64,000 bases of DNA from Chryseolinea sp. H1M3-3 (GTDB lineage: Bacteria > Bacteroidota > Bacteroidia > Cytophagales > Cyclobacteriaceae): contig NZ_JARKMY010000019.1 in assembly GCF_029360725.1 (NCBI RefSeq), positions 1-64,000 of the forward strand, in the 5' to 3' direction. Shown here piece by piece: positions 19,728 through 29,465 of the stretch; position 1 is the stretch's first letter, and the number at the start of each line of letters is the position of its first letter. Under the pieces are notes generated by a model. It did not search any database. It worked only from the letters and a program-made list of their open reading frames with translations, and was not told the origin of the DNA. A program made the position numbers and the translations under genes.

Positions 19728-21764
19728 TTACCGAACAACGATCTTCGATGAGAAAAACTGACCATCTTTGTGTAGTCGCAGAATGTATAATCCGGGGGAT
19801 GGAGTTGATAATGTCACTCTTTGATTTTCACCTTCTGATTTTGCCGTAAAGGGTATGCGCTGGCCCGTGACAGTGCTAATATAAACTATATCAACACGAG
19901 CCGGTATAAAAAAGTCGCCCTGATTGGGATTAGGAAAAATTTCCGATTGAATTTTTTCTTCTGGTATACCAGTAATGATACCGCCGATCCCAAAGACTGG
20001 GCGGATCATAACAGCGCCAATAACATCGGTATTTTGATACCATGATCCATTAGTGTTGACGAATAGCTTTGCACCAGAATCATTGTTAGTATCTAGCCCC
20101 ACTTTAAACGCACCACCCACGGGCGCTTTCCATCCAATATAAAACTTGCCTTCAACCAACAAATTTGTATCGCGAAATCTTATCTTCTTAAATTTATGAA
20201 GGCCATTTCTTGTGATGGTATAGCTGGGTAATGTATATAAGGCCGTGCCCGGCAGTCCGTCGATATCATTGTAGATTGTAAAATCAACGTTCAGGGTATT
20301 GGTAATACCATAATCCGGATAGTAGATATCGAATCCTATTAGTGTATCAGGATCTGCCTGGAGCATATCAAACCGATACGCGGCACGATTACCAAAAGCT
20401 GTTAATCCTACTGCATACTCAGCAAAGCCGTCATCATACGCATAATGATCTTTAAGGAAATATTCCGCGCGAATGGTGTCGTTGCTTCTAAAATCTAACG
20501 GTTGATATTTTGCCGGATCATAGTCGTTTGCAAATTCGCCTGTTTCCGGATTGAACGTATCGCCTGTGTACAACTGAACTTTCAAGCTGACAGAAACAGA
20601 GTCAGCATCCGGATCAAACTGTGACGCATCCAGTCGTTGTGGCACATGTTCAAGTGTTACTGTTTTCTTTTCATGTCTCAAAATGATACCAGTATTGCCG
20701 TCAATAGGAGAGGTGCTGTCGCCGAGCACCACCTCATACGGAATTGAGGGCAGACTATCCTTATAATGAATGAATGTACCGGTCGTCAGGTACGATAATG
20801 TTGAGATATCGTTTTGAGCATTAAAAACATCAAACTGTGGTGGCGTGATCGGATCCGATCCGGAACTTAAAAAATGATGATAGGGCATTGATCGATAACC
20901 ATTGAACAAATTCGTAAGCGTAGATACAATGGTTCGGTCGGGTAAATAACGATCATCGGAGGTACGATTTTTATTCAAATAAATGTAGTCCAGATTCCAG
21001 GTATCGTAAGGCCCGGATAGACGGCCATAGTTTTTAAAGCGAAACTGAAAGCTCTCATGAAAAAAACGGTCCCCGTCAACTTTAACTAAAGTGTCATAAA
21101 ACTTATCATTCGTAAAAGAAGATAAGGTCTGAATGGTCATTACATTTTCCCACACTCCCTGGTCATTTTTAAATTCAACACGTAAATAGTCATTTGGATC
21201 AGGCGGTTCACCATTGCCATACCATTGATAAAAGAAGCTTAGGTAGACAGAATTCCGTTCCGAAGCATCTACCTCATTGAGTCTGATGGGCTGTGATACC
21301 AGGCTATCTCTGAAACCATTGGAGACGGCCTGATCGGAATAGGGCAACTGCGCTGAGTCCAGCCCGTTAAACGTCGCCACGTTGATGGATGGAGGGTTAA
21401 GTCCCAATCCACTATTTATCTGTATGGTATAATTATTCACCCACAGTGAGTCAACAGGAAAGTTGGCAAGGGTATCGCCTATTTTATCTACCGGGGTCCA
21501 GGAAAAGTCATCCCAGAAAGGCAGTGATCGCGGGTTAAGTTCCTGCGTTCGGGCTGTTGAAGTTTTTGGTTTGAATTTCCCAGGAAAATGATCTGGCGAT
21601 TGCGAAAGCGGATATACCCTGAGTTGTGCAGGGGAAGATGTTGCGATAAGAAGAAATGCTAAGACTGCTAAGACGGATAAATATCGGAAGCTAAATTTCA
21701 AATAATAGAATTTGGCTTCACGTTGATTTAGGGTCGTATCAATTTTCAACTTCTTCCTCATCAT
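19728..21764 (-). CDS. Secreted protein with C-terminal T9SS sorting domain
   Basis: The 678-residue product has a long N-region with a signal peptide (about residues 27-48, ending SSPAQ) and a C-terminal type A sorting domain (FPNPNQGDFF ... GLYILRLHKDGQ ... SSKIVVR). The central region is beta-rich with MAM/jelly-roll-like stretches (PFWDDFSW, NSVYLSFFYQWYG, WNLDYIYLN) and no catalytic motif that I can see. It is predicted to be a T9SS cargo attached to or released from the surface. Its start overlaps the end of the PASTA gene by 26 bases, so it is translated from the same mRNA. Confidence 0.82.
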   Translation of the reverse strand: MMRKKLKIDTTLNQREAKFYYLKFSFRYLSVLAVLAFLLIATSSPAQLRVYPLSQSPDHFPGKFKPKTSTARTQELNPRSLPFWDDFSWTPVDKIGDTLANFPVDSLWVNNYTIQINSGLGLNPPSINVATFNGLDSAQLPYSDQAVSNGFRDSLVSQPIRLNEVDASERNSVYLSFFYQWYGNGEPPDPNDYLRVEFKNDQGVWENVMTIQTLSSFTNDKFYDTLVKVDGDRFFHESFQFRFKNYGRLSGPYDTWNLDYIYLNKNRTSDDRYLPDRTIVSTLTNLFNGYRSMPYHHFLSSGSDPITPPQFDVFNAQNDISTLSYLTTGTFIHYKDSLPSIPYEVVLGDSTSPIDGNTGIILRHEKKTVTLEHVPQRLDASQFDPDADSVSVSLKVQLYTGDTFNPETGEFANDYDPAKYQPLDFRSNDTIRAEYFLKDHYAYDDGFAEYAVGLTAFGNRAAYRFDMLQADPDTLIGFDIYYPDYGITNTLNVDFTIYNDIDGLPGTALYTLPSYTITRNGLHKFKKIRFRDTNLLVEGKFYIGWKAPVGGAFKVGLDTNNDSGAKLFVNTNGSWYQNTDVIGAVMIRPVFGIGGIITGIPEEKIQSEIFPNPNQGDFFIPARVDIVYISTVTGQRIPFTAKSEGENQRVTLSTPSPGLYILRLHKDGQFFSSKIVVR

Positions 21765-22539
21765 CAGAATCTGAAGTACCAGGTTTACCTATCCATAGAT
21801 CAACGACGTCGCCTACCTTAATAATTTCTTTTGCTTCCGGTTTCTGCCTGATCACGACAGCACCGCCACCTGTAGTGTCACCCACGATAACGACATTTCC
21901 GAGATTAAGATTAGATCCGAAAATAACCACCTTGGCATCTTCAAGTGTTTGCCCCGTATAGTCTGGAGCTTCGAAATCTTTGCTTCCACCATCCATCACC
22001 ACAAGGTCAATGGTTGATCCTTTCGGAACACGTTCAGAAGGGGCGATCACTTGGCCCTGAAACTTCATCTCCTTTACAACATTAAACGGACCAGGCACGA
22101 GTTCAATTTTGCCCCGCTTCAATTCATTACTTCTTAAAACTGCTTCCGCATTTACCACCGAACCATCAACAAGATTAGGAACGGGAACGGTTGGGGGGTT
22201 TATTCTATTTATCGAAATAAAAATGTTTCGACCTTCTTTTACCTTAGACCCTGCATGGGGGTATTGTTTTAAAACTGTGAGTGGAGGATATTCTTCCGAG
22301 TATGACGAGTCATTGATTTCGTATCGCAAATTTCGCTTAACTAAAAAATCCTCAAGCTCTTGCAGCTGCATTCCTTCGATGTTTGGAACCGTGATGCTTT
22401 GGCCGTGATTGGTTGTGTTGGGGAGGTAGGCAAAAAAATATAAAACACATAATATACCCAGTAAGGCACCAGCCAGAAACAAATGGATGATAACTCCTCC
22501 TAACGTATTTCTTTTGTATTTCAGTATCCCAAACTTCAT
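21739..22539 (-). CDS. Membrane-anchored PASTA-domain protein
   Basis: The 266-residue product has one transmembrane helix (about residues 15-37) after a short basic N-terminus, then three PASTA domains (beginning near ITVPNIEGM, TVPVPNLVDG and FEAPDYTGQ) and an acidic tail (SDSDDEEEVEN). PASTA domains bind peptidoglycan stem peptides or beta-lactams in kinases and penicillin-binding proteins; here there is no kinase or transpeptidase. Position directly after ddl supports a cell-wall role in the periplasm. Confidence 0.88.
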   Translation of the reverse strand: MKFGILKYKRNTLGGVIIHLFLAGALLGILCVLYFFAYLPNTTNHGQSITVPNIEGMQLQELEDFLVKRNLRYEINDSSYSEEYPPLTVLKQYPHAGSKVKEGRNIFISINRINPPTVPVPNLVDGSVVNAEAVLRSNELKRGKIELVPGPFNVVKEMKFQGQVIAPSERVPKGSTIDLVVMDGGSKDFEAPDYTGQTLEDAKVVIFGSNLNLGNVVIVGDTTGGGAVVIRQKPEAKEIIKVGDVVDLWIGKPGTSDSDDEEEVEN

Positions 22540-22573
22540 GCTCAGTTCTTTCGATTATAGCAAATATAACACA

Positions 22574-23659
22574 TCAGAATTTTAAGGCAGACTGAAAGTC
22601 GTGTTCAATCCGTTTACTCCGGTCGTAACGTTCCTGGGCCAGGTTAAGTAGTCTTGTAATAAGGTCAGAAAAACCCACACCTCGCTCTTTCCACATCATA
22701 GGATACATGCTGGAGTTGGTAAAGCCTGGAATGGTATTGATTTCGTTGATGAAGATCTTACCTTTTTTTGTCAGGAAAAGATCAACTCGTGAAAAATCCT
22801 GGCAGTGCAACACTTCGTAAGCCTTTACTGAAACACCTCTGATTTTATCTGCAACTGCCTTCGTTAGTTTTGCAGGGACGTGGATCTGAACGGCGACCGG
22901 ATCGACATATTTAGCATCGAAGGTATAGAATTCATAATTCTTGCTAATCACAATCTCCCCCGGAAAAGAAGCTTCGGGCGGATTATTGCCTAATATTGCA
23001 CATTCGATTTCCCGGCCGGTGATAAATTCCTCCGCCAGGATTTCTTCATCATATCTGAAGCCATCTTCTATCGCTTTCTTAAAATCTGTTTTGTTCTTCA
23101 CCTTAGTTACACCCACCGACGAACCAAGACTTGCTGATTTAACCATGAACGGTAATCCTAACTTTTTTGACAGCGCAGTGAAGGTGATTTTGTTTTTCTC
23201 TGTGTACCTGAAAGTGACAAAATCTGTTACCGGCAATCCAGCCTGCCGCATCAAACGCTTTGCGACAATTTTATTCATCGCTAACGCGGAACCCAGTACG
23301 CCTGTGCCGACCATCGGAACATCCATGGTTTTGATAAGTCCCTGCACGCTGCCATCCTCTCCGTCAGTGCCATGGAGTACGGGGAAAATGATGTCCACCT
23401 TGAAACGATCGCCGCTGGAGAGCAAAACAAAACCGGGATTTGCCGGATCGAGCAACAGTCCAAGCGCCTTACCTTGTTCGATATCTTTGCTGACACCATT
23501 GGTCAGGAACCATTGACCGCTTTTGCTGATTCCCATCGGAACCGGCTCAAACTGATCTTTGTCGATGTATTCGAAAATGTTTTTGGCTGAATTTACCGAT
23601 ACTGCATGCTCGACGGAGCGTCCGCCATAAAGGATGGCTACTTTCTTCTTGTTCGACAT
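22574..23659 (-). CDS. ddl: D-alanine--D-alanine ligase
   Basis: An ATP-grasp enzyme that joins two D-Ala for the UDP-MurNAc pentapeptide of peptidoglycan, in the cytoplasm. The 361-residue product has the N-terminal GGRSVEHAVSV, the P-loop-like PFMVKSASLGSSVGV, the acidic EEFITGREIEC and the metal site FINEINTIPGFTNSSMYP. Length and motifs fit Ddl. It heads a minus-strand operon with the PASTA and T9SS-cargo genes downstream (34 bases to the PASTA start). Confidence 0.97.
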   Translation of the reverse strand: MSNKKKVAILYGGRSVEHAVSVNSAKNIFEYIDKDQFEPVPMGISKSGQWFLTNGVSKDIEQGKALGLLLDPANPGFVLLSSGDRFKVDIIFPVLHGTDGEDGSVQGLIKTMDVPMVGTGVLGSALAMNKIVAKRLMRQAGLPVTDFVTFRYTEKNKITFTALSKKLGLPFMVKSASLGSSVGVTKVKNKTDFKKAIEDGFRYDEEILAEEFITGREIECAILGNNPPEASFPGEIVISKNYEFYTFDAKYVDPVAVQIHVPAKLTKAVADKIRGVSVKAYEVLHCQDFSRVDLFLTKKGKIFINEINTIPGFTNSSMYPMMWKERGVGFSDLITRLLNLAQERYDRSKRIEHDFQSALKF

Positions 23660-23721
23660 TAAAAAATATTTATTCCGAAAGATAAAAAATCATTATTGTT
23701 ATCGACACTAACACAACGTAC

Positions 23722-26700
23722 TCATTTCAGAATAATTACCCTATCCGTAAAAATTCCAGTCTCTGTTGTAGCCCGAATAACGTAGGTTCCTGCCGGGATA
23801 TCAGGCACAAAAAGCGTATACGTCTGGTTTAAAACATTTGGTGGTGATTCACTGATCAATACCCTACCCATCAAATCGATCACTTCAATTACTACCCGCC
23901 CCTTCATGTCCAGGTCAAAAGTAATCTGTAAAGGTTTCTCATCCTGATTATAAATTCTAAACGGATTAGGATGGACTACAAAGGAAAAGTCGCTGGTCGT
24001 TGGTTTTGCAGAAACAAAGAATTCGATATTGTCCAAGTAAATATTGTTGCTATTGCCGTTGGTAAAAACAAAGGCGATCCGTACTTGTCCTTCGCCTGCA
24101 AGATCCAGCGCATCAAGGTTCACCCTTTGCCAGTTCGCACTGCCAGGTTCCCAAACAGAATTGGATGACTCGCCGTTGGCAAGTTGCGTGCGCGACTTGT
24201 CGAATAAGGTATCGGTGTAAGTAAGACCACAATCAGTAGAAGCAAGGACCTGGAGCTGATCAATCAAATCGCCTCTGAAGGCATAAGAAAGATCGAATGA
24301 AATACTCGCTTCAACGGCCGCGCTAAAGTCCAGCACCGGACTAACCAGCCAACTTTCATCGCCAATGGTTGAATTATTGAAGCCATTAAAAAAGAGGGTA
24401 GTATTAGATTCAATGCGTTTAGTCTCCCAGTTCATTCCTCCGAATGGATTAATAACGGTCCATTGATCTTCGAAAGGTTCCTCAAAGGTTAGTCGGATTG
24501 GAATTTCATCTGCAGCATCGCTAACCACATTATACAGCGTTACAGTATTATTGGCAGTATTAGCATCGGGCAGACCATTGGGTTCTAACAATTCAACGAA
24601 TAAAGTATTTTGGCCGGTTGATAGGGTAATCGGAGGGAGCTGCAATTCAAGTTGAGACCCGCCAAAAAGATTTAGTCCGGAAAAGGTTTGTTCTACGGAA
24701 TTTTGTCCGTTTACTGTTATCCTGGCTTTAACGGAGGTTACTAATGTGCCGGAATTTTGAACCAGTATTTTGGGTGAGATTTGATTCAAACAAACTACTG
24801 GCCGCGGCGAAATTACTTCCTTTAGAGCGACATCATTTAAAGGAGTTGTAACGATGGTAACGTTGTCGAGGTACAAATTATTTCCCCAATCATTAATTCC
24901 GACAAAAGCGAGTTGCAGGTTACTTTGTCCAACGAAGGCGCTCAGGTCAATGAACTCATTTCGCCAGTGCGAATCCCGAGTTGGAATGAATTCATTGGTG
25001 GTGGGCGATCTAGTTTCCAAGGTTGCGCCCGCTTTGTCATACACCACTGTTCCTTGATTAACATCGGCATTACAGTTCGACAGTACCACTACCTTAAGTC
25101 CATCGTTATCATCCTGGAATCGTGCATAGGCTACATCAAACAATAGTAATGCTACTGTTTCATCGGTTAAGTCAAAAACGGGTGTTATTAAAAGGTCAAT
25201 CTCACCAAGGTTGTCTTCATAATTATAGAAATCCATTTTCATGGCAGTGTTTGAAGGTTCGCCTTTTGGTGCCGTTGCCAGTTGCCAGGTTGTTTTATTG
25301 TCGGGGTTCACAATTTGCCACGAAGCAGGTAGGGAATTGAAATTTTCTGTTATGGGAAGTAACGCACGCTCTGGTATTATCACGGATCGGCTTATAATAT
25401 TATTTGTACTGCTTCCATCGGTTACATTGTTTGTTAAGACAATTTCATAGGTAACGGTGTGGGTACCGCTTGTAAGACTTACCGGAGAAAAGCTTAACGT
25501 TGTAGATGCCAAAGGCGAAAGGCTGACTGTAAAACTTTTCGATTCCACCAAGGCGCCGTCAATTTTTAAACTCACTAATGTTGAAGTCACAGTGTTGCTT
25601 CCATAGTTTCTGACATCCACCACGGGAGTAACAACAGAAGAACACTCACCGCTGAGTGGCGATATAATTTCTCGGACGCCGATATCATTTGGAGTGGGCA
25701 TGGGCGCTGATAATCCATGGGAGGTAAGCAAACTGGCTCTTCGTGGGCTGCTTTCAAGAACTGTCATCATGCGCTCAACCTGGTTGATCGTGAATAAATT
25801 CATACAGGCATCATCTGTATAATCCAGAAAATTCTGGTACATGGTTGAAACCCCACAAGAGGTCTGAGGACTGGATGGACATCCACTCGAATTTCCCCCC
25901 TGGTTGGGTGTATCATTTACATAGTCGGATCCATCACATTCACCATCATCATCGCCCCAGGTATGGCGTAAACCAAAGAAGTGCCCTACCTCATGCGTTG
26001 TGGTCCTGCCTTTCCTGTATTTGGTCAGGAGGTTAAAAGACCCATAATCGTCAGAACCAAAAGCATTGTAAACAATCACAACGCCATCGGTCCATCGGTT
26101 ATCAGATGAGTTGTCGAGACCGGGCAAATTGGAAACCGGGAACTGTGCATAACCAAGCAGGCCCAACAGGTTGCATACCCAAATATTCAGATAGTCTTCC
26201 GCGGGCCAATAACTTTGTGATTTTATCTTATAATTATCATTGATGGACCACGTTGATTGCGTGCCTTGAACGCGAACAATCCCGTTAGTGGCAAACCCCT
26301 CAGGATCTTGTTTAGCAAGAACAAATTCAACATCGAGGCTACCTGCCAGCGACTGAAATTCCGGTGGTGTCTGTGAAGCATCGGTATTGAGCCTTGTAAA
26401 ATCCTTATTAAGCACAGCAATTTGTGAAAGAACCTGAGCGTCACTGATATTTTTTCCAACACCGATAGGCTCTCCGTTATGAATAACATGCACAACCACG
26501 GGAATTGTATAAGTGGACTGCTGTCGTTGAAGGCGATCCTGTTTCGTGCTGCGCAGCCGGCGTTCCAGCCATTGTTCAAACTGTATCCTGTTTTGGTTAA
26601 AATTTCCACCCTGTAAAGACTTCATATACGGAACCGTGCCACATCGATCTTGAGCAATGGTTAAGGATGGAATTGTGGCAAAAACCAGGAGTGGTAAACA

Positions 26701-26727
26701 CCTAAAAATAAAAATTATCAGCCGCAC
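23722..26727 (-). CDS. Secreted M43 (pappalysin-like) metalloprotease with T9SS sorting domain
   Basis: The GTG at 26727 immediately precedes a signal peptide (RLIIFIFRCLPLLVFATIP). The 1001-residue product has a catalytic domain with HEVGHFFGLRH (zinc ligands His245, His249, His255) and the M43 Met-turn region QNFLDYTDDACMNLFT. Downstream are CARDB-like Ig modules and two MAM/jelly-roll modules (each with YLDN), and a C-terminal sorting domain (HPNPF ... PAGTYVIRATTE ... RVIILK). It is a predicted secreted endopeptidase, substrate unknown. A perfect TAnnTTTG box lies 32 bases upstream of the start. Confidence 0.93.
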   Translation of the reverse strand: MRLIIFIFRCLPLLVFATIPSLTIAQDRCGTVPYMKSLQGGNFNQNRIQFEQWLERRLRSTKQDRLQRQQSTYTIPVVVHVIHNGEPIGVGKNISDAQVLSQIAVLNKDFTRLNTDASQTPPEFQSLAGSLDVEFVLAKQDPEGFATNGIVRVQGTQSTWSINDNYKIKSQSYWPAEDYLNIWVCNLLGLLGYAQFPVSNLPGLDNSSDNRWTDGVVIVYNAFGSDDYGSFNLLTKYRKGRTTTHEVGHFFGLRHTWGDDDGECDGSDYVNDTPNQGGNSSGCPSSPQTSCGVSTMYQNFLDYTDDACMNLFTINQVERMMTVLESSPRRASLLTSHGLSAPMPTPNDIGVREIISPLSGECSSVVTPVVDVRNYGSNTVTSTLVSLKIDGALVESKSFTVSLSPLASTTLSFSPVSLTSGTHTVTYEIVLTNNVTDGSSTNNIISRSVIIPERALLPITENFNSLPASWQIVNPDNKTTWQLATAPKGEPSNTAMKMDFYNYEDNLGEIDLLITPVFDLTDETVALLLFDVAYARFQDDNDGLKVVVLSNCNADVNQGTVVYDKAGATLETRSPTTNEFIPTRDSHWRNEFIDLSAFVGQSNLQLAFVGINDWGNNLYLDNVTIVTTPLNDVALKEVISPRPVVCLNQISPKILVQNSGTLVTSVKARITVNGQNSVEQTFSGLNLFGGSQLELQLPPITLSTGQNTLFVELLEPNGLPDANTANNTVTLYNVVSDAADEIPIRLTFEEPFEDQWTVINPFGGMNWETKRIESNTTLFFNGFNNSTIGDESWLVSPVLDFSAAVEASISFDLSYAFRGDLIDQLQVLASTDCGLTYTDTLFDKSRTQLANGESSNSVWEPGSANWQRVNLDALDLAGEGQVRIAFVFTNGNSNNIYLDNIEFFVSAKPTTSDFSFVVHPNPFRIYNQDEKPLQITFDLDMKGRVVIEVIDLMGRVLISESPPNVLNQTYTLFVPDIPAGTYVIRATTETGIFTDRVIILK

Positions 26728-26758
26728 AAAATTCGTAGGGTCAACGATTCAATATGCT

Positions 26759-26766
26759 CAAATATA
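26759..26766 (-). promoter_or_regulatory. Predicted -7 box for the M43 protease gene
   Basis: On the minus strand the sequence reads TATATTTG, a perfect match to the Bacteroidota TAnnTTTG element, 32 bases before the GTG start. I do not find a good TTG box at the usual distance upstream, so confidence is moderate. Confidence 0.4.
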
Positions 26767-27017
26767 AGAAGAGTAAGCGATTTTTTGATGGGCGATGCAT
26801 TCCATAGACTTTGCCAAAATGTAATATTCCAATTTCTGTAGAGGTTTGCATAAAAAATTCTCAAAGTTGGAAGCCGAAACATTGGCGAGGCTTTTAAAAT
26901 ACTGTCGAATTGCGCAAAGGCTGCGTTTTTAATTGGAAAAAGGCCCTTGGGGTACGAGGTAAGGGTTTTCCATGACAGGGTATGTTTTTAGTAGTCTTTT
27001 GCACAAACCTGTCAGCT

Positions 27018-27857
27018 ATGAGTACCTTGATCCATCACTTGTCTGCTCGGTCAATCATCTTTCGTCATTGCTTCCTTATCTCAGCTGTAATTGCATTGTT
27101 GTTTTCAACTTCATTACAGGCACAGGATTACAGGAAGTCAAACAAAAAACATCACCGGAATTATTATAGAAAACAGACAACTTTATATGCGCATGCTTGT
27201 AGTCTACTGGAGCGCAAGCGCAACCAAAAACCTAAAAAGGAACGGATCGCAAAAAGCTACAGAACGAACATGAATTCTGTATTGTCTATCGATCCCAATA
27301 CTGTGACTGCAAAAGCGGGCGACAGGCAACCAGACTTAAAACCTACTGCTAAACCCTCACCTGTAAAACCCAAAATTGAAGAAATCAGTCCTGAAAAGTT
27401 AAACGAATTGCACAAGAAGGAAGATATAGTTCTTGAAAAAAATCACCTACCTAAGCCAACCTCTGAAAAGCATGAGCAGATCCGAAGGATGGTGGGTGAA
27501 AAAATTGCCAGCAAGAAAGATATTTTTCCACTTACATTGGATCCATTGTATTTCAATTTTGATCAGGATGAATTTTCAATCGTCGACATGGAGCCGTTCA
27601 TAATTGCGGCAGAGTATGCATTACAAGGAAGAACCGTTCTGATTGAAGGCCATACCGATAGCCAGGGCCAGGATACTTATAATGTCCGGTTATCTATCAA
27701 ACGGGTGCAAAAAATCAGGCAGCTTATGTTGGATATGGGCGTGCCGGATGATCGGATTTCTATTGTGGGATACGGCGAAGAACACACAAAAGTCAAGGAT
27801 AATACTACCGAGGGAGGGCGTCAACTCAATAGAAAAGTTGACTTCACTGTATTTTAA
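27018..27857 (+). CDS. OmpA family protein
   Basis: I take the ATG at 27018, which puts a signal-type hydrophobic stretch (FLISAVIALLFSTSLQAQ) near the N-terminus; an earlier start at 26982 is possible. A Lys/Arg-rich, then Pro/Lys-rich linker (about residues 40-165) precedes a C-terminal OmpA/MotB peptidoglycan-binding domain (YFNFDQDEFSI, LIEGHTDSQGQDTYN, LSIKRVQKI, and NRKVDF at the end). It probably ties an outer-membrane or periplasmic assembly to peptidoglycan. No partner gene is adjacent; it converges on the nfu-mrp operon. Confidence 0.82.
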   Translation: MSTLIHHLSARSIIFRHCFLISAVIALLFSTSLQAQDYRKSNKKHHRNYYRKQTTLYAHACSLLERKRNQKPKKERIAKSYRTNMNSVLSIDPNTVTAKAGDRQPDLKPTAKPSPVKPKIEEISPEKLNELHKKEDIVLEKNHLPKPTSEKHEQIRRMVGEKIASKKDIFPLTLDPLYFNFDQDEFSIVDMEPFIIAAEYALQGRTVLIEGHTDSQGQDTYNVRLSIKRVQKIRQLMLDMGVPDDRISIVGYGEEHTKVKDNTTEGGRQLNRKVDFTVF

Positions 27858-27887
27858 CCTAAGATAGTCCGTTAGAAGAATAGCTGA

Positions 27888-28145
27888 TCAATTAAGTGGA
27901 ATCAGGTTGACGACTTGAATGGATTTTATTTCCGGAACGTCTCTTTTAATAGCCGCTTCCACACCTGCTTTAAACGTCATGGTGGACATACTGCAATTAC
28001 CACATGCGCCTACAAATTCTAACTGCACCACATGATCTTCCGTAATATGATTGATTTTCACATCACCCCCATCTGCCTTAAGGTAAGGTCGAATTGAATT
28101 GAGGGAAGATTCTATTTTCTGGGTAAGTTCTTCTATCGTGCTCAT
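27888..28145 (-). CDS. NifU-like Fe-S scaffold protein (Nfu)
   Basis: The 85-residue product is a stand-alone NifU C-terminal domain: YLKADGGDVK, then EFVGACGNCSMSTMTFKAG with the CxxC pair that holds a bridging [4Fe-4S] cluster. Such proteins donate clusters to apo-enzymes. Its ATG overlaps the mrp stop (TAATG), so the two are translationally coupled, which fits a joint role in cluster delivery. Confidence 0.93.
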   Translation of the reverse strand: MSTIEELTQKIESSLNSIRPYLKADGGDVKINHITEDHVVQLEFVGACGNCSMSTMTFKAGVEAAIKRDVPEIKSIQVVNLIPLN

Positions 28146-29233
28146 TAGACTTTTAATTCAACCTTTTTGGTTTGTGTAAAGTTAGCATTTCTTATTGCAA
28201 TATGCCGCGCCAAAGTTTCAGCAAGGTCTTTAAATGCGGTAGCTGTTATCCCATCTTTCAAAACTGCCGGTAGTCCGCTATCGCCACTTTCTCTTATGCT
28301 TTGAACCAGCGGAATCTGGCCAAGCAGTGGAACATTGTATTTTTCCGATAAGTTCTTACCCCCGTCTTTTCCAAAAATATAGTATTTATTGTTTGGCAAT
28401 TCCTCGGGCGTGAAGTAGGCCATGTTCTCGATGACACCTAAAACCGGGACATTGATTTGGGGCTGTTTAAACATAGCTAATCCCTTGTTCGCATCCGCTA
28501 AAGCCACTTTTTGTGGGGTAGTAACGATTACTGCACCGGTCACAGGTACCGTTTGAACAAGTGTTAAATGAATGTCGCTGGTACCTGGGGGCAGATCAAT
28601 TAACAGGTAATCCAATTCGCCCCATTCGGCATCCGCGAAAAATTGCTTTAGGGCCGAACTTGCCATGGGACCCCGCCACACAACCGCGCTATCGGGGGGT
28701 GTTAAAAAACCAATCGAAATCAGTTTGACACCATATTGTTCTATGGGTATAATGATGTTCTTCCCATTCACCTGTTTTACAGCGGGCTGCTCGAACTCAC
28801 AATTGAACATCGTAGGGATGGAGGGACCGAAAATATCAGCATCGATCAGACCCACTTTTGCTCCCGCTTGCGCCAGCGCTACCGCTAGATTCGTGGTGAC
28901 AGTAGACTTTCCGACACCACCTTTTCCGGAAGCAATAGCGATGATGTTTTTAACTTTTGGAAGCAACGGAGCGTTGTCTCGAAGTGTCGTAACAGAGGAG
29001 GTAATGAAGATGTCTATCAAGACATTAGGGCGCACCACTTTTCGCACGGCATCTTCACAATCCTGCCTGATTTTTTCTTTAAGCGGGCATGCCGGTGTGG
29101 TAAGAACTACGGTAAAGCTAACGGCTGATTCAGTAATTTTAATATCCTTAATCATCCCAAGACTGACCAGGTCTCGTTTTAAGTCAGGATCTTCAACAGT
29201 TGATAAAGCTTTTAATATATCGGATTGAGTCAT
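28145..29233 (-). CDS. mrp: Mrp/NBP35 family Fe-S carrier ATPase
   Basis: The ATG at 29233 is preferred over a TTG two codons upstream. The product (about 362 residues) has an N-terminal MIP18/DUF59 domain (residues 1-80, with TTPACPLKE) and a ParA-like P-loop ATPase (ASGKGGVGKST near residue 103, DIFGPSIP, LIDLPPGTSDIHLT). Mrp proteins carry [4Fe-4S] clusters to client enzymes. The C-terminal CxxC that bridges clusters in the classic proteins is absent: the equivalent region reads ENMAYFTPEELPNNKYYIFG. Coupling to nfu suggests the scaffold Cys pair is supplied there. Confidence 0.93.
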   Translation of the reverse strand: MTQSDILKALSTVEDPDLKRDLVSLGMIKDIKITESAVSFTVVLTTPACPLKEKIRQDCEDAVRKVVRPNVLIDIFITSSVTTLRDNAPLLPKVKNIIAIASGKGGVGKSTVTTNLAVALAQAGAKVGLIDADIFGPSIPTMFNCEFEQPAVKQVNGKNIIIPIEQYGVKLISIGFLTPPDSAVVWRGPMASSALKQFFADAEWGELDYLLIDLPPGTSDIHLTLVQTVPVTGAVIVTTPQKVALADANKGLAMFKQPQINVPVLGVIENMAYFTPEELPNNKYYIFGKDGGKNLSEKYNVPLLGQIPLVQSIRESGDSGLPAVLKDGITATAFKDLAETLARHIAIRNANFTQTKKVELKV

Positions 29234-29385
29234 GTTCAAAATGCAATTTTACAGGTCGCGTTACAATCGGGCCGCAATTTAGTGTAGAAAGTCGACATGC
29301 CATAGCCAGTATTTATAGTATATCCGGACTTAAATCCAATATTCCCATTAACTAATTCCGTTACTCATTTTCAAGCCGTAACCCG

Positions 29386-29393
29386 TATCTTTG
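29386..29393 (+). promoter_or_regulatory. Predicted -7 box for dnaG
   Basis: TATCTTTG matches the TAnnTTTG element exactly and lies 72 bases before the dnaG start. The upstream element is weak (TTAC in place of TTG). Confidence 0.4.
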
Positions 29394-29465
29394 AGGATAA
29401 GTAAAAGGTAAAAAGTACTTTCACGCTTATTTTCGACAAGTACCTGGAAAACGGATAACAGAACA

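Noticed and set aside
22941-23516. 191-codon plus-strand frame over ddl
   Set aside because: It is antisense to the ddl catalytic region with biased Ser/Pro/Thr content; ddl motifs are complete on the other strand.
28665-29228. 187-codon plus-strand frame over mrp
   Set aside because: It is the antisense shadow of the Mrp ATPase domain and shows no recognisable motif.
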